From Elymus sibiricus (taxonomy: Eukaryota > Streptophyta > Magnoliopsida > Poales > Poaceae), in NCBI GenBank assembly GCA_039707655.1, contig CM077668.1, forward strand, positions 398,935,630 through 398,999,629: a DNA stretch of 64,000 nucleotides, written 5' to 3'. A model generated the notes under the pieces. It worked only from the letters and a program-made list of their open reading frames with translations, did no database searches and had not been told where the DNA came from. The translations under genes and the position numbers were made by a program. Numbering within the stretch: position 1 is the first letter of the stretch; each line of letters starts with the position of its first letter. Positions 33,701 to 45,348 of this stretch are shown here, one piece after another.

Positions 33701-36029
33701 AGCCATGCCCATGACCAGGAAAACAGGATCATCATGCAATACTTGAGCCAGTCTTAGAGGCCAGACTAGGAATACATTTTACCGTTTATTATTCCACACG
33801 TGCATATGAGTCTTCCTCTGAGCCTCGTGGTTATTGCAGACTCGAGAACCATAGCAGTTATAGCATGGAACATAAACCTAATTATGAACAGGTAGATAAT
33901 CAATAACATTTATTATTGCCTCTAGGACATATCTCCTACAGCCGGAGAGGAAGGAAAAGAAGAAGGACCAGAAGAGGGAGGCCAGAGAGGGCCTCTGTTC
34001 CCGAGGACCCCCGGACACTAGATCCGGGGACACCCATGCTCCCTCCGCAGGAGAGGAGGAGAAGGAGCAGGGGGAGGAGGGTGAGGAAGGTGACTCCCCC
34101 GATCGAAGAAGAGGGCGGTGTCCGAGGATGCCGAGGAGGAGCCGCTTCGTCCCTCCCCCAAAAGAACATGCAGGGCCAAGGTGGCCCTATCCGACAACAG
34201 TTCGGCTTCGGCCGAGGACTCCGAGGCCTCCGAAGAGGTCCCTCGGAGGGTCCCCAGGGCCAAGCCACAGGCTCAAAGGTACACGTTCCAGTATCCGCGT
34301 AAGTGTTTTCGGCCGAACTGAGCTCAATATCGATCACTTTTTGCTTTTAACATCGCAGCTCGCTGTGCGACCTCCCCACCGACCGAGTCTCGGAGGGGGA
34401 CTCTCCACCGGCCGCGCTGGCGGAGACCTCTCCACCGGCCGCGCTGGCGGAGAGCGGGACCGAATCGCGCGCCTCGCCTCCCCCAATCGTCGAGGAGGCC
34501 GAGGAGGTACTATCGAGGAGGTCCCCTCCCGTGCCGCACACCAGGGGAGGAGGCGACACCATCATAGCCGAGGTGAATACCTCGGCCGCCGAAGACCAGG
34601 AGGGGAGGGCCCCTCTGGTAGAAGAAGAGGTGGAGCCCGGACGACCCGAGCTCTCCCCGGGGGCGGCTCCGGAGTCGTCAAGGCATCTGGAGCCAGGCAC
34701 TCCGGCCTCCGAGAGGGAAGCAACCGAGGTACCCCCGCCACCCACACCCGCCCCGGAGCGGGCGTCGACTGGGTGGCCGGATGAGATGGAGGATGCTCTA
34801 ACCAGCTCCTCCATAGCCGAAGAGCACCGTGCCCTTATGGGCATGGTGTTGCAAAGTCTTCGGTCCGTGGATAGCGGACTGAAGGAGGCTTTCAATGGCC
34901 TTCTCACAGGCTTCAAGGTGAGCCAAGTAATGTTTTCCTTTAAAGAATTTCTTTTGTACAAATGTATAGCCTCATGCACAGTAGCCCCCGAGACTCTGAC
35001 TGGCTTGATCAAAGCCGTTCAGAGGTTCAATAATCAATATCTCGGATACTAATGTGCGTAGACTGATGCACAGGCATCGTCTTTGGCAGTAGCCGCCAAC
35101 GTCGAGGAGTTGGCCGAGCTGAATCGGAAGCTCAAAAGCTCCGAGGACGACCTCAGCCTGGTGAACAAGAGGTTCGACGAGGCGCAAGGCAAGTCCGAAC
35201 TGCAGTATTTACTACAGCCGTTGCATTTTTGTTAAGTAAGTTTTAAAGTAGTCTAAACGGAATCAGTGGATGTGACTACAGCTGCCACCGCGAAGATCGA
35301 GAACCTCAAGGCCGCGCCGAGGATGGCTCAGCTAGAAGCGGCGGAGCAGAGGTCGGCAGACGAACAAGCAGCAGCCGAACTGGCTCATTGGGGTCGGTGG
35401 CCAAGGAAGCACGGACAGAGGCACGCGGCTACCAGGAAAAACTCCGCCAAGTGAAACTCATTGCGGATGGTAAGCCGTATTTGCTGCAAAGTGTCTTTGG
35501 AGGTAACATGTTCGCTTTGCACACGCGGGTGTGGCGTTCCGCAGGCGCCTTTGCGGACCTCCCGAAGAGTTCGGCTGATGCGGCGAGGTTCTTCGCCGCC
35601 CAGGAGGGTCGGGCCGAGCAGAGGTTATTCTGGGCGCAATTTCAAGCGCCCGAACACCCTCCCCTCCTCAACAAACAAATGAAGCAGCTGATGGAGCTGC
35701 ATCGGATGGCGGAGCCGGTGATGAAGGACCTCTGCGTCAAGCTATGGCCGTCGGAGCCGCTACCGAGCTGCTACTTCGGTCTGCTGCAGAGGTTGTACGA
35801 CGCCACTTCCCGGATCGACGCCTCGAAGCGCTCCACATGCATTGAGGGGGCTCAGATGGCCTTCGGCAAAACAATGGTACACTGGCCGAAGATAAAGCCA
35901 GCCGGGATGGCCACCGGACCTCCGCCGCCAGGGAAGGAGCATAGGCGCCCCGAGCAATATTTTCCCATCGTGATGGATGGTGCTCGGGCAATAGAGGCCC
36001 AGTGCTTGAAAGATGTAATTTATGAGTAG
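30729..36029 (+). pseudogene. Antisense ORF (PF04195-type) of element B, six exons, broken
   Basis: Exons: 30729-31598, 31676-31784 plus 33946-34278 (split by the solo LTR), 34359-34917, 35074-35188, 35282-35469 and 35545-36029. All junctions match element A with the same phases. Exon 1 is 290 intact codons with the CAG codons that element A has lost. The protein would be roughly 900 aa: the PF04195-like N-terminus, an acidic linker, a coiled coil and a conserved C-terminal domain ending DVIYE. Damage: a 1-bp deletion near 34100 in exon 2, a GT to GC donor after exon 4 (35189-35190), a 127-bp shortening of exon 5 that shifts the frame, and the solo-LTR insertion. Function is unknown. Antisense placement is a recognised feature of Tat-lineage elements. 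Confidence 0.75.
31785..33940 (-). mobile_element. Solo LTR of a copia-like element
   Basis: The 2156-bp unit is bounded by TG and CA. On the minus strand it begins TGTAGGAGATATGTCC, related to the Angela-type start, and ends CTGCGTTCCCTAACA. It is flanked by perfect gccgg duplications (31780-31784 and 33941-33945). It has no PBS, PPT or coding domain, so it is a single LTR left by recombination. A minus-strand TATA box (TATAAATA) lies at 32364-32372. Tandem copies of a roughly 45-bp unit containing GGACAGCCCTTCGGGAG lie at about 32036-32140, and many CCGGAA-rich short motifs lie at 32640-32990. Confidence 0.85.
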
Positions 36030-37432
36030 ATTTAGTTTCCTTGTAGCCAAGGAGTTGAAACTTTTGTTTTATTGTAATGCAAGTTGTTGGGTGTGAATAT
36101 AGTGCCTGCTTATGTTAATTTTGACTCCTGTGTGGCCGTTTTTAAACTAAAATTTACCAGTCATCCGCTTCAGCCCCCTTGCAGATACTGCATGGGGTGT
36201 TTTCTCGTAATACGTGAACCCTTAGCTGATGTCTCGGTGCCCGGAGGCGGTTGTATATACGGAAAACCAGGCAATCAGACTATGCGGTTTTAGTGCTTTC
36301 ACTTAGCCATAGGAGCTTGACTGCGGGGGCTGGTGACTAGCCCCCAATGTTTGTGATATTCGGACGAGCCGCGGTTGATACCATCATCACGTGGTTTCTG
36401 TAATAGAGAACCCTTCGTTTAACACAGACTAACCACCAACGATTTTTGGTTTGACACGAGTCATTGGATCGCCGACCAGTTCTCGCTTATTGGGACAGTC
36501 AGTTTTCGGCTTTCTCCACTAAGGTACTTAACCAGGCTAGCTAGAAGTACAATCGCAGTGGTTCTCCCTTTAACCTCTTAGCCGAACAGTGCGGAACGTA
36601 AGAGGGTAAACACAGGAGCCGGGCAACCCAACTATTGACCAAAGACGCAATTCGGAACTGATTCATATAGTGCAATATCCGTGATGCCGAGCACATAAAA
36701 TAAAAATAAGTGCCGGGATAAAGTTTGAGGCAAGATTTATGTTCGAGCCCCCGGTCTATTAGCCGGTTACCAAAAAAGGGAGGTATCGTAATAGTTTACT
36801 TCGGCCTAAAAAAGCGGAAAGGAATATGCAACGCGAATGATTTCACAATTACCAGAGAAAAATTGGTCTTTATTTCCTTTGAATATGTGACGTCCAACCG
36901 TACAAACAGGATTGCCGAAGTAACTTTGATAGATACTTTTGAAGAAATAAATACATTAGAGTAAAGGTTGACACAGGGCCTTCATGAGTGGTTTGACGTC
37001 CCTACTATGCCCTGCTGCACGTCTGCGCCTTTGCTCTTTAAGAAGCTTCCGTGTGAGCGGAGCTGTCGACCGTATGTTCGGCGGAAGTAGTAATGTTTGG
37101 CAGACGAGCCCTTGGGTAAGGGTTTTGAGAAGTCGCCGTGGTATATCAGTTTGACGCTGATCAGGCCCTAGATGGTGCCCATTGTCGATGTGATTCGAAG
37201 ACATCTGTTGGCCATTGCTCGGTCAAACCGAGCTCTCGGCCTTTGTTTCATGTGTCCCCACAGCTGCCCATGGAATTTTGAGCGCGAAATTGTGCACTCG
37301 AGGTACGTGTTTCGTGACAAGGTGGGCCATGCTGTGGGGCGCGTACCCCTATTTGGAGTGAGCATGGGATTGCTCCAGGACCGAGGCTGCAGCTCGGGAG
37401 CGCTTGCGTGCATCCAGTGTCTTAGCAGTAGA
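36030..37432. other. Region between antisense gene and protease in element B
   Basis: The first 420 bp match the 3' flank of the element A antisense gene, including the hairpin TCCTTG-TAGC-CAAGGA at about 36044. The remaining 1 kb (about 36450-37432) lies, in gag sense, where RT would follow the protease. A few minus-strand frames are open but short, and none shows RT or integrase motifs. I see nothing else identifiable. Confidence 0.55.
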
Positions 37433-40400
37433 CTAGGCTTGCGACGCCTCTTTGGCAGCTTGGACTTCGGCGGCTAGAGCCGCCGTCTGTTCCTCTGTTC
37501 GGAGCGAGCGCTCGGTATTACCGTTGATGGTAATGACGCCCTTTGGTCCTGGCATCTTGAGCTTCAGGTATCCATAGTGCGGGACGGCGTTGAAGCGGGC
37601 GAACGCAGTCCGGCCGAGGAGTGCGTGGTAACCACAGCGGAAGGGGACAATATTGAAGATCAAGTCCTCGCTGCGGAAGTTATCGGGCGAGCCGAAGACA
37701 ACTTCCAATGTCATGGATCCCGAGCAGCGTGCCTCGACGCCTGGGATTACACCTTTAAAGGTGGTGTTGCTGGGTTTGATCCTTGATGGGTCGATCCCCA
37801 TTTTCCTCACTGTATCTGAGTAAATCAGGTTGAGGCTGCTACCTCCGTCCATAAGGACTCTGGTGAGGTGAAATCCGTCCACGATGGGGTCGAGCACCAG
37901 AGCCGCCGTTCCTCCATGGCGTATACTGGTCGGATGGTCTCAACGGTCGAAAGTGATCGGGCAAGCCGACCATGGGTTAAATTTCGGGGCTACCGACTCT
38001 AAGGCGTAGACATCCCGAAGTGCGCGTTTCCGCTCCTTCTTCGGTATATGAGTGACGTAGATCATGTTCACAGTTTTGACATCTGGAGGGAACTGCTTTT
38101 GGCCTCCGTTGTTCGGCCCGCGAGGTTCGTCGTCATCCTCGCTGCGGGGGCCCCTGCCCTGTTCTTCGGCTGTGACCTTGTCGGCCTGTTTGATTACCCA
38201 ACAGTTACGGTTGGTATGGTTAGCGGGCTTGTCCAGGGTGCCGTGAATCTGGCAGGGCCTGTCCAATATTCTATCTAGCGCAGACGGGCCGTCCTGGTTC
38301 CCTTTAGAGGGTTTTTTCCGCGGTTCCGTTTACTGCTGCATCATCGGCTTCACCGCAGTTGTTTGAGGGCCGGCGCTTATTGTTCCTATTGCGCCGGGGT
38401 TTCCCGTTCCCGTCCCGGGCCTCTGAAGTGCCGGGGTCTTTGGGGTGGTTGCTTCGATGAGCTAACCAGCTATCCTCACCCGCGCAAAAGCGGGTCATTA
38501 GGGAGGTAAGGGCCGACATTGTTCTTGGCTTGTCCTGGCCGAGCTGGCGGGCGAGCCACTCATCCCGAATACTGTGTTTGAACACCGCAATCACTTCGGC
38601 ATCCGGACAGTCGACGATCTGGTTCTTCTTGGTCAAGAACCGGTTCCAGAATTGCGGGGCTGACTCCCCGGGCTGCTAAATGACATGGCTCAGGTCATCG
38701 GCGTCCGGTGGCCGAACATAGGTGCCTTGAAAGTTAGCTCGGAAGGCATCCTCGAGCTCTTCCCAGCTCCCGATGGAGTTTTTGGGTAGGCTATTCAGCC
38801 AATGCCTTGCTGGTCCCTTGAGTTTCAACGGTAAGTACTTGATAGCATGGAGATCATCTCCTCGGGCCATATGAATGTGGTGAAGAAAATCCTCAATCCA
38901 CACGGCTGGGTCAGTTGTCCCATCATAGGATTCTATATTGACGATTTTGAACCCCTCGGGAACAGATGCTGCATCACCTCATCAGTGAAACACATTGGGT
39001 GTGCGGCGCCCTGGCCCGGGCCACATCGCGCCGGAGATCGGTTATCATCCGGGCACGGTGCTGCTCCCGAGCTCTGTCGTTCCTATCGCGCCAGGCTTGG
39101 TATCCGTCCCGTCCGGTGGGTGCGTATCCTGTGGATCCATAGATGGATCTCGACTGGATCCCTCGGGCGTTCAGGTCATGACACAGATCGAATTGGTCGT
39201 CCGGTTGAACCGGGTCTTTGCCTGCTCGGCGAGGAGGCGCGGGTGGGTATTCGGCTTCCCCGGCCGCCCTATCCCGTCCTCGAGGGGGCGCGGGTGGGAG
39301 TTCGGTTTCCACAGCCGGCCTATCTCGTCCTCGAGGGGGGCGGTCGGGCTGGTTTGCGTAAGTTCGTCTAGGAGGCATGGGTTCAAGGGCCTCATCCTCA
39401 AATTCTGGGAGTAGGCGCTGCCATGGGTAACTCTTGTATTGACCCTAACGTTGATCGTCAAGGCCTTCTTTGGCAGCTAAGACTATCGTCCATCTGTCGT
39501 TGAGCGTATCCTGTTCGGCTTTTAGCTGTTGTTGTTTCCTCTTCAAGCTTCGGGCAGTGGCGATGAGTTGCCGCTTGAATTTCTCTTGCTCCAGGGGATC
39601 CTCTGGGACGATAAAGTCTTCGGGTCCGAGGCTATATTCCTCTTCGGACGGAGGGAGGTAATTGCTGTCCTCGGAATCCTCGAGGTCCTCGGGGTCACCC
39701 TAGTCCTCGTGCCCTTCAGGGGCGTCGGGGCGCTGCTCGGGTGTGTTGTCGCCGAGCTCCCCCAAGTTGTCCGGAGTCTCGTTATCTCCGGTGCCATTCG
39801 TGTCTTTGTGATTTTCCTTGCCCTTTCCTCGCCCTCTGGCTCGCCGTCGTCGGCGTCTGGGCGGTTCTTCGGCGGGATTGTCGCCGTCCTTTTTGGTCGT
39901 GTCGCCGTCCTTCATGGGGGTGTCAACCATGTAAACGTCATAGGTGGAGGTGGCGGTCCACTTTCCGGTGTTGGAAGTGGCAAGGGAGGGAGCCGTGTAG
40001 GGCGGGACGTCGATATCCTCGTCCATGTAGTCAGCCTCCTCGGAGGCGTAATCCAGCATGTCGGTTAAATCTTCGACAGTGGCTACCAAGTGGGTGGTGG
40101 GTGGGACGCAAAATTCCCCACGGCTAGCCTCCCGTCCGACCTGCTCCTGGTCCGAGGACGGGCCATCCGCGATATTCATCCTCTGGATCCGATCTAACAT
40201 CTCGCTTAAAAACGAGAGGTCAACCGAATTCACGTTCGGGCATGCGGCGGGGTTGAGCTCCGGCGCGCCAATACTGTGAATGTGTTCGGCCAAGGGTGAC
40301 CCTTGGTTTTCTGGCGCTGGGATTGGATCTGAACTCAAGGCCAGATCTGAACTGAGGCCCGGCCCGGGGACAGGGACAGGGAGGGAATCCGAGGTCAAGG

Positions 40401-40640
40401 CCTCGGGATTGGTAGGCTCCTCGGGTAAAGCCGAGAACCCAATAAAGACCAGATCGCCTCGAGCATCGGCGACGTACTCAAGTCCACCGAACCTGATTTC
40501 CTGCTCAGGGGCGAAGCTACCGACCTGGTCAAGGGGACCGGTCGGATCGGCGTGCAGCACAATGATGCCGAACGCGAAGAGCTGTCCGGGGACGAAGATG
40601 TCCCCGCTACGGATTCATCGCTGATGAGAAGGCGAGCCAT
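37433..40640 (-). pseudogene. Gag-protease polyprotein of element B, several stops
   Basis: The gag start is the ATG at 40640, with a frame change within the first 15 codons. An acidic N-terminus and a basic RRRRRRARGRGKG patch follow. A TAG at 39700-39702 replaces the CAG of element A, and another stop lies near 39440. The capsid-type retrotransposon gag domain follows (WIEDFLHHIHMARGDD, then KYLPLKLKGPARHWLNSL, 38903-38676). It is interrupted by a TAG at about 38676 and continues 38636-38304. A degenerate CCHC-like segment follows (CQIHGTLDKPANHTNRNC, about 38260). The gypsy aspartic protease is at 37897-37433, with active site MDGGSSLNLIY and later ALLGRTAFA. No RT follows. Domain content is that of Tat-type elements. 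Confidence 0.78.
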
Positions 40641-40665
40641 TGATCCTTGGTGACCCACGGCGGAA

Positions 40666-40683
40666 CTCTCAATGAAAGCACCA
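40666..40683 (-). other. Candidate primer binding site of element B
   Basis: Minus strand TGGTGCTTTCATTGAGAG, one base from the right LTR, the same as in element A. Confidence 0.55.
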
Positions 40684-40684
40684 A

Positions 40685-41338
40685 TGTCGATACCAAAACC
40701 GGCAGATCTCGGGTAGGGGATCCGAACTATGGGTCTAGGAATCATTGGGTAACAGAGAATGTAGAGACGGTGATTTACCCAGGTTCGGGCCCTCTCGAAG
40801 AGGTAATACCCTACGTCCTGCTAGATTGTATTGATATGATTGTATGAAGGTTACATAGTTGATCTACCTCGAGATCGGATGGGCTAAACCCTAGGCAATG
40901 GATATGATGATGCCCTATGGACTAAGCCTTTCTGGTTTATATAGACAGGTTCGGGCCCTCTTGAAGAGGTAATACCCTACGTCCTGCTAGATTGTATTGA
41001 TATGATTGTATGAAGGTTACATAGTTGATCTACCTCGAGATCGGATGGGCTAAACCCTAGGCAATGGATATGATGATGCCCTACGGACTAAGCCTTTCTG
41101 GTTTATATAGACACCAGAAGGCCCTAGGGTTACATATGGTCGGTTACCATCAGGGGACAAACATGCCGGTCAAGCCAATTATTCCTTGGAGGAGACGCCA
41201 AATCTTCGGAGATTTCCTTCTGATACACGGGATCGCCCACAATCCGGCCTTCCATCGATGAGTAGAGAGCGGCCTAGCAGTCCAGCCTACGAGAGATAGG
41301 CCGGCAGCCCGAGTACCCCCTAGTCCGGGACACCCTCA
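40685..41338 (-). repeat. Right (5') LTR of element B, with internal 166-bp duplication
   Basis: This LTR is 654 bp against 488 bp for its partner. Positions 40781-40946 and 40947-41112 are direct head-to-tail copies of the segment from AGGTTCGGGCCCT to TTTATATAGAC. The LTR TATA region is therefore present twice. Confidence 0.88.
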
Positions 41339-43382
41339 GCCGGAAACACAAATAGTTACTCCTTAACCTACCGCACCTACTGAAATTATTTATTATGAGA
41401 TTCCTTCGGGTATGATAGAGAAACTGCTAGCTAATCTTTATGCAAGAGATGGAGCGGTACATCCTGATATGCACTTGATCTATGTGGATGAAATTTGTGG
41501 ATTGTTTAAGCTTGCAGGTTTATCCGGAGATGGAGTTAAGAAGAAAGTATTCCCTTTATCTTTGGAGGGAAAGGCATTGATATGGTATAGGCTATGTGAT
41601 GATACTGATACATGGGAATGGAACCGATTGAAACTAGAATTCCATCAGAAATTTTATCCTATGCATTTGGTTCATCGTGATTGGAATTATATATATAATT
41701 TTGGCCTCGTGAAGGAGAAAGCATCGCTCAAGCTTGGGGGGGGGGGGCTTAAGTACATGATGTACACATGCCCGAATCATGAGCTCTCAAAAGAAATTAT
41801 CTTACAGAATTTTTATGCTCTGCTTTCTCATGATAATCAAACTATGCTGGATTCTTCTTCGACTGGCTCCTTTATGAAGAAAACTATTGAATTTAGATGG
41901 GATCTTCTGGAAAGAATTAAACGCAACTCAGATTGGGAACTTGACAAAGGTAATGAGTTAGGTATAATACTTGAGTTTGATTGTGTTAAATCTTTTATGG
42001 CTACCGAAGCTTTTCATAAGTTTAGCACTAAATATGGACTTGACTCTGAGATAGTAGCTTCCTTTTGTGAATCATTTGCTACTCATGTTGATCTCCCTAA
42101 GGAGAAGTGGTTTAAATATCATCCCCCTGTTAAAGAAAAGATTGAGGAACCTGTTAGTGTTAAAGAAGAAACAATTGTTTACCATGCTGATCCAGTTGTG
42201 CCTACTGCTTATATTGAGAAACCACCTTTTCCTCTTAGGATTAAGGAACATGCTAAAGCTTCAACTGTGGTTAACAAAAGTAATATTAGAGCACCTAGAC
42301 CCTCTGAACAAATTAAAGTTGAACCTGATGTTGCTATGGTTAAAGATCTCTTAGTCGATAATATAGATGGGCATGTTATTTACTTGTGTGTCGAGGCTGC
42401 TAGAATTGCTAAACCTGTTAGAAATGAACGAGATATGTTAGACAAGAACAAGCCCGTAGTTGGCATGCCTGTTATTTCTGTTAAGATTGGAGATCATTGC
42501 TATCATGGTTTGTGTGATATGGGTGCTAGTGTGAGTGCTATCCCATTTTCTTTATATCAAGAAGTAATGCATGATATTGCACCTGTTGAGATTGAAGATA
42601 TTGATGTTACTATTAAGCTAGCGAATAGAGATACTATTACACCACTTGGGATTGTCAGAGATGTTGAAGTCTTGTGTGGTAAAATCAAATACCCTACTGA
42701 TTTCTTAGTACTTGGTTCACAACAAGATAATTTTTGTCCCATTATATTTGGTAGACCTTTCTTGAATACCGTTAATGCTAAAATTGATTGTGTTAATGAA
42801 AAGGTTCGAGTTAAGTTTGTTGATATATCTCATGAGTTTAATTTCTCCAAGTTTCGTAGACAACCTCATGATAAAGAATTGCCTAGTAAAGATGAAATTA
42901 TTGGTCTTGCTTCTATTGCCGTACCTCCTACTGATCCGTTAGAACAATATTTGCTAGACCATGAAAATGATATGCATATGAATGAAAGAAATGAAATAGA
43001 TAAGATGTTCTTTGATCAACCACCTATCCTTAAACACAATTTGCCTGTTGAAACTCTTGGAGGCCCTCCTCCACCTAAGGGTGATCCTGTATTTGAATTA
43101 AAGCAATTGCCTGATACATTGAAATATGCTTGTCTTGACGAAAAGAAGATATATCCTGTTATTATTAGTGCTAACCTTTCAGCGCATGAAGAAAAGAGAT
43201 TACTAAAAACTCTAAGGAAGCACCGAGCTGCTATTGGATATATTCTTGATGATCTTAAGGGCATTAGTCCCACTCTATGTCAGCACAAAATTAATATGGA
43301 GCCTGATGCTAAACCAGTTGTCGACCACCAACGACGATTAAATCCTAAGATGAAAGAGGTGGTAAGAACCGAAATATTATAA
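41339..43382 (+). pseudogene. Sabrina-like gag and protease (continuation of 29614)
   Basis: The frame resumes from gag codon 18 after element B, meets a TAA at 41364-41366, and is open again from about 41367 to a TAA at 43380-43382. The capsid region covers about 41410-42000 (VFPLSLEGKALIWYRL, then LKLEFHQKFYPMHLVHRD). Two compensating indels, near 41700 and in the G-run at 41737-41748, scramble a short stretch between them. The Athila-type aspartic protease lies at about 42470-42830 with active site CDMGASVSAIP and IIFGRPFLNT. The linker to RT follows. The polyprotein would act in the element's cytoplasmic particle. It is now dead because of stops and the three insertions. Confidence 0.85.
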
Positions 43383-45348
43383 ATTCTGGAAGCGGGTATA
43401 ATCTATACCATAGCTGATAGTAGATGGGTAAGTCCCGTTCATTGTGTCCCTAAGAAAGGAGGTATTACCGTTGTTCCTAATGATAAAAATGAACTCATTC
43501 CACAAAGAATTGTAACTGGTTATAGGATGGTAATTGATTTTAGAAAAGTAAACAAAGCTACTAGAAAAGATCATTACCCCTTACCCTTTATTGATCAAAT
43601 GTTAGAAAGATTGTCTAAGCATACACACTTTTGTTTCCTAGATGGTTATTCTGTTTTTTCACAAATACCCGTATCACAACCCGATCAAGAGAAAACCACC
43701 TTTACTTGTCCTTTTGGAACTTATGCTTATAGACGTATGCCTTTTGGTTTATGCAATGCACCTGCTACCTTTCAAAGATGTATGAGTGCTATATTGTCTG
43801 ACTTTTGTGAAAAGATTGTTGAGGTGTTCATGGATGATTTCTCCATTTACGGAACTTCTTTTGATGATTGCTTAAGCAACCTTGATCGAGTTTTGCAGAG
43901 ATGTGAAGAAACTAATCTTGTCTTGAATTGGGAGAAGTACCACTTTATGGTGAATGAAGGCATTGTCTTGGGGCATAAAATTTCTAAAAGAGGTATTGAA
44001 GTTGATAAAGCTAAGGTTGATGCCATTGAGAAAATGCCATGTCCTAAAGATATCAAAGGTATAAGAAGTTTCCTGGGTCATGCTGGTTTCTATAGGAGAT
44101 TTATTAAAGACTTCTCTAAAATTTCTAGGCCTCTTACAAATCTTTTGCAAAAGGATGTTCCATTTGTTTTTGATGATGATTGTCTAGAAGCCTTTGAAAC
44201 ACTTAAGAAAGCCTTAACCACTGCACCTATTGTTCAACCACCTGATTGGAACTTGCCTTTTGAATTATGTGTGATGCTAGTGATTATGCTGTTGGTGCTG
44301 CTCTAGGACAGAGAGTTGATAAGAATTAAATGATATCCATTATGCTAGTAAAACTCTAGACAGTGCCCAAAGAAATTATGCTACTACTGAGATAGAATTT
44401 CTAGCAGTTGTGTTTGCATGTGGTAAATTCAGATCTTACATAGTTGATTCTAAAGTAACTGTTCACACCGATCATGCTGCTATTAAATATCTTATGGAAA
44501 AGAAAGATGCTAAACCTAGACTCATTAAGTGGGTTTTATTGCTACAAGAATTTGACTTGCATATTATTGATAGAAAGGGAGCTGAGAATCCCGTAGCAGA
44601 TAATTTGTCTAGAATGGAAAATGTTCTTGATGACCTACTAAATATTAATGATGATTTTCCTGATGAACAATTAGCTGTAATAAATACTTCTCGTAATACT
44701 CCATGGTATGCGGACTATGCTAATTATATTGTTGCTAAATTTATACCACCTAGTTTCACATACCAACAAAAGAAAAAGTTCTTCTTTGATTTAAGACATT
44801 ACTTCTGGGATGACCCACATCTTTATAAAGAAGAAGTAGATAGTATTATTAGACGTTGTATACCTGAGCATGAACCGGAACAAATCCTACGGAAGTGTCA
44901 TTCTGAGGCTTATGGAGGACACCATGCGGGAGACAGAACTGCACACAAGGTATTACAATCTGGTTTTTATTGGCCTACTCTTTTCAAGGATGCTCGTAAG
45001 TTTGTGCTATCTTGTGATGAATGTCAAAGAATTGGTAATGTTGGTAGACGTCAAGAAATGCCTATGAATTATTCACTTGCTGTTGAACCATTTGATGTTT
45101 GGGGATTTGATTATATGGGACCTTTTCCTAAATCCAATGGGTATACTCATATTTTAGTTGCTGTTGATTACGTTACTGAGTGGGTAGAAGCTATTCCAAC
45201 TAGTAGTGCTGATCATAACACTTCTATTAAAATGCTTAAAGAAGTTATTTTCCCAAGGTTCGGAGTCCCTAGATATTTAATGACTGATGCTGGTTCACAT
45301 TTTATTCATGGTGCATTCCATAAATTGCTTGCTAAATATGATGTCAAC
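43383..45348 (+). pseudogene. Sabrina-like RT, RNase H and N-terminal integrase
   Basis: RT spans about 43390-44130: ITVVPNDKNELIP, YRMVIDFRKVNKATRKDHYPLPFIDQ in part, the YAYRRMPFGLCNAPATFQ region, and FMDDFSIYG as the catalytic (F/Y)xDD box. Two 1-bp deletions, near 44265 and near 44327, break the RNase H frame. RNase H continues ([13 protein letters not shown], then [10 protein letters not shown]). Integrase begins at about 44870 with a zinc-binding H-H-C-C region ([13 protein letters not shown] and CDECQRI). The first two catalytic aspartates lie in WGFDYMGPF and LMTDAGSHF. The frame is cut after KYDVN by element C. Confidence 0.87.

Larger units (their letters stand above)
29666..41338 (-). 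mobile_element. Element B: non-autonomous Tat-like gypsy retrotransposon with gag-protease and antisense ORF
   Basis: The ends are TGTCGGTACC and GACACCCTCA. Flanks accgg (29661-29665) and gccgg (41339-41343) are a target duplication with one mismatch. LTRs are 29666-30153 (488 bp) and 40685-41338 (654 bp; the excess is a 166-bp tandem duplication). It belongs to the same family and orientation as element A. The minus strand carries gag and protease (37433-40640); the plus strand carries the antisense gene (30729-36029), which is interrupted by a solo LTR. No RT, RNase H or integrase is present, so it depended on an autonomous relative. Confidence 0.87.
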
